A stretch of DNA of 64,000 nucleotides, from NCBI GenBank assembly GCA_021323675.1, contig JAJPKP010000085.1, positions 1 through 64,000 on the forward strand. The letters run 5' to 3'. The notes under the pieces are model-generated. The model ran no database searches. It worked only from the letters and a program-made list of their open reading frames with translations, and was not told the DNA's origin. Below, one piece after another: positions 60,639 through 64,000 of the stretch; positions within the stretch are counted from its first letter, which is position 1; every line of letters starts with the position of its first letter. The DNA is from Pseudomonadota bacterium (GTDB taxonomy: Bacteria; Desulfobacterota; Binatia; Binatales; Binataceae). The position numbers were made by a program, and so were the translations under genes.

Positions 60639-61682
60639 ATGGACCAGGCATACACCAAACAGAAGGTCAAAGAACTCAGAGCGATGGTCAGCGAGGGCGA
60701 TCGCGTGGCGATCGTGCTGCAGGACGACCCGGACCCGGACGCGATGGCAAGCGCGATGGCGCTGCGGACGCTGCTCGGGCGCAACAAGCAAACCACCCCG
60801 CTCTTCAGCTTCAAGCCGGTAACCAGGCCGGAAAACCGCACGATGGTGCATCTGCTCGAGATCGACATCGCGCCGGCCACCACCGAGGAACTCGCCGAGT
60901 ACGACAAGATCGCGATGGTCGATGTTCAGCCGCCGTTTTTCGGTGAAAGGCTGACCCGCGCGGATATCGTGATCGACCATCATCCGAACTATGAGCCGAG
61001 CGACGTGCCGTTCATGGACGTCCGCACCAGGTACGGCTCCACCGCGACGATTATGACCGAGTATCTGATCTCCGCCGACGAGCACATCAGCGAGCGCCTG
61101 GCGACCGCCCTGCTCTACGGCATTCGCAGCGACACTCTGGCGCTTTCACGCCGCGTGACCGATGACGATCTGCAGGCGTTCGTGACGCTTTATCCGATCG
61201 CGAACTACAACATGCTCAAGCAGATCGAGCGGCCGGAACTGCCCGCCGAATTCGCGAAGGTTCTCTCGCGCGCCCTGGCGCGGATGGAGGTCGTGGATGG
61301 ACTCGCGGTGATCAACCTCGGACCGGTGGTGCGCGATGACGTCATCGTCCAGGTCGCCGATTTCTGCCTCCAGTTCGAAGGCGTGGAGTGGGTCGCGGTG
61401 GCCGGCAAGCTCGGGCGCGATCTTGTCATCTCGGTGCGCAACTATGGGATGAGCGGTGACAACGCCGGCGAGGTGGTAAAGAACCTGTTCGGCGATATCG
61501 GCAGCGCCGGAGGCCATCGCAACATGGCCAAAGCGGTGATCAAACAGACCGCATGGCGGCGGCGCGAGGGCAGCACCCGTGATCGCTTTATCGAAGAACG
61601 CCTGCGCGAGCTGTTCCTCGCGGAAATCTCAGGCGAGCGAAAGAGCAACGGCGAATCTTCTCGGGCGGCATCGCGCGGCTGA
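60639..61682 (+). CDS. DHH-family phosphoesterase (NrnA/nanoRNase-like)
   Basis: A 347-residue DHH/DHHA1 protein. Metal-binding motifs are DDPDPDAMASA (motif I), VDVQPPF (II) and IDHHPNYE (III), with the DHHA1 tail GSAGGHRNMAKA. The pattern matches oligoribonuclease NrnA-like or pAp phosphatases; which one is not clear. ATG 60639. The upstream 150 bases hold no credible gene. Confidence 0.87.
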   Translation: MDQAYTKQKVKELRAMVSEGDRVAIVLQDDPDPDAMASAMALRTLLGRNKQTTPLFSFKPVTRPENRTMVHLLEIDIAPATTEELAEYDKIAMVDVQPPFFGERLTRADIVIDHHPNYEPSDVPFMDVRTRYGSTATIMTEYLISADEHISERLATALLYGIRSDTLALSRRVTDDDLQAFVTLYPIANYNMLKQIERPELPAEFAKVLSRALARMEVVDGLAVINLGPVVRDDVIVQVADFCLQFEGVEWVAVAGKLGRDLVISVRNYGMSGDNAGEVVKNLFGDIGSAGGHRNMAKAVIKQTAWRRREGSTRDRFIEERLRELFLAEISGERKSNGESSRAASRG

Positions 61683-61799
61683 CCCGAAAGTCGCCCCCGG
61701 CTCTGACCCGATCAATCAGACCTCCGCCAAAATAAAATCAGCGCGATCCCTCGCGTGCTTTGGTTTACCCGGACCGCGGTTGTCCGTATCGTATAAAGC

Positions 61800-62072
61800 G
61801 TGAGCGTGGCGGAGGCGACGGTCGATATCAAAAACCGCTTGGGGCTTCATCTTCGGGCCGCCTCGTCTCTGGCCCAAATCGCCAGCCGTTTCAGTTCTCA
61901 AATCACGATCGCGCGAGGCAAAAATCAGGTTAATGCCCGCAGCGTCACCGGGCTGATGATGCTTGGGGCGGAGAAAGGCGTGAAGCTCAAGGTCCGCGCC
62001 GAAGGCGACGACGCACGCGAGGCGTTGAAAGCCATCCAGACCTTGTTCGAGGAACGGTTCGGCGAAGAGTAG
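61800..62072 (+). CDS. HPr-like phosphocarrier protein
   Basis: A 90-residue HPr-fold protein. The phosphorylated His sits in NRLGLHLRAASSLAQ near residue 17, with the usual Pro of HARPA changed to Ala. SVTGLMMLGAEKG holds the regulatory Ser region. It may belong to a PTS-like regulatory system (as NPr or PtsH), no EI or EII is in the window. GTG start at 61800; GTG 61806 is an alternative. Confidence 0.85.
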   Translation: MSVAEATVDIKNRLGLHLRAASSLAQIASRFSSQITIARGKNQVNARSVTGLMMLGAEKGVKLKVRAEGDDAREALKAIQTLFEERFGEE

Positions 62073-62340
62073 CAGTAGAAATAGCGGCGTTGATAGCCAA
62101 ATAGAGAATATTCGCCCACAGTAGTCTCAGGAGGCCAGCCCGCCCTTTCGCCTTGATTCCACCTGACCGGTCGGTTATTAGATCGGCAACCAAAGTTCAC
62201 ACAAGAGTCCGCGAGTATTGCTTTTGCTGCATCTCGACCTTTCCCGTTCCCCCGCCGGCGGTCCTTTCACAGGGCGGGAATGGTGAGATCAATGGGGAGT
62301 ATGCGGATTTCGTTTCTGCCGTCTCAAGGAGTCATCGTGC

Positions 62341-64000
<1,660 letters not shown>

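Noticed and set aside
62073..62340. Possible SAM or SAH riboswitch before metK-ahcY
   Set aside because: I looked for SAM-I, SAM-II and SAH motifs and found none. The gap has short GC stems but no consensus; a covariance-model search would decide.

Overview
The window is GC-rich, densely coded bacterial chromosome with genes on both strands. An LPS heptose gene (hldE), lipoproteins, RlpA, MurJ and a sigma-32 type RpoH point to a Gram-negative (diderm) bacterium. The mix of acyl-CoA and 4-hydroxyphenylacetate-hydroxylase-like enzymes, many hydrolases, sedolisin proteases, class I lysyl-tRNA synthetase and a SAM-I riboswitch fits a deltaproteobacteria-like or Binatota-type soil lineage. That placement is inference; there is no rRNA here to test it.

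Layout. 1-8 kb (mostly minus strand): glnB start, plsY, tRNA-Pro(CGG), an exported hydrolase, rpe, DUF169, rlpA, DinB, then the rsmB-fmt-def translation cluster. 8-16 kb: trmJ, D-aminoacylase, HEAT and DUF3108 exported proteins, HCCA-isomerase-like protein, thpR, asd. 16-18 kb: a surface lipoprotein. 18-25 kb: a sulfur operon led by a SAM-I riboswitch: E1-like adenylyltransferase, threonine synthase, MoaD/CysO-type sulfur carrier, CysM-type synthase, NIL protein, a second degenerate E1-like protein, a HAD phosphatase, then cysC and sat. 25-33 kb: VOC and SnoaL proteins, eutBC, a CocE-type hydrolase, enoyl-CoA hydratase, 1-Cys peroxiredoxin. 34-39 kb: rpoZ, rpoH, CinA-like protein, a UGA-containing ArsC/Spx-family selenoprotein gene, amidase, LysR regulator. 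40-46.5 kb: catabolic cluster (glutaryl-CoA dehydrogenase type, three SDRs, VOC, HpaB-like). 46.6-53.7 kb: a Cys-rich exported protein, then a broken and two intact S53 (sedolisin) proteases. 54-64 kb: hldE, murJ, hemW, lysK, a zinc-ribbon protein, a DHH phosphoesterase, HPr, metK, ahcY (cut by the window end).

Two observations stand out. First, 36850-37200 reads as one thioredoxin-fold ArsC/Spx protein only if the in-frame UGA at 36883-36885 is selenocysteine; it takes the place of the first Cys of the CxxC motif and a SECIS-like hairpin follows. Second, the SAM-controlled operon holds two E1-like proteins with complementary losses: one keeps the ATP site and the catalytic-position Cys but lacks the N-terminal RYxRQ helix, the other keeps that helix but has lost the ATP site. 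This looks like an obligate heterodimeric bacterial E1 serving a sulfur carrier that ends in Gly-Gly-Val.
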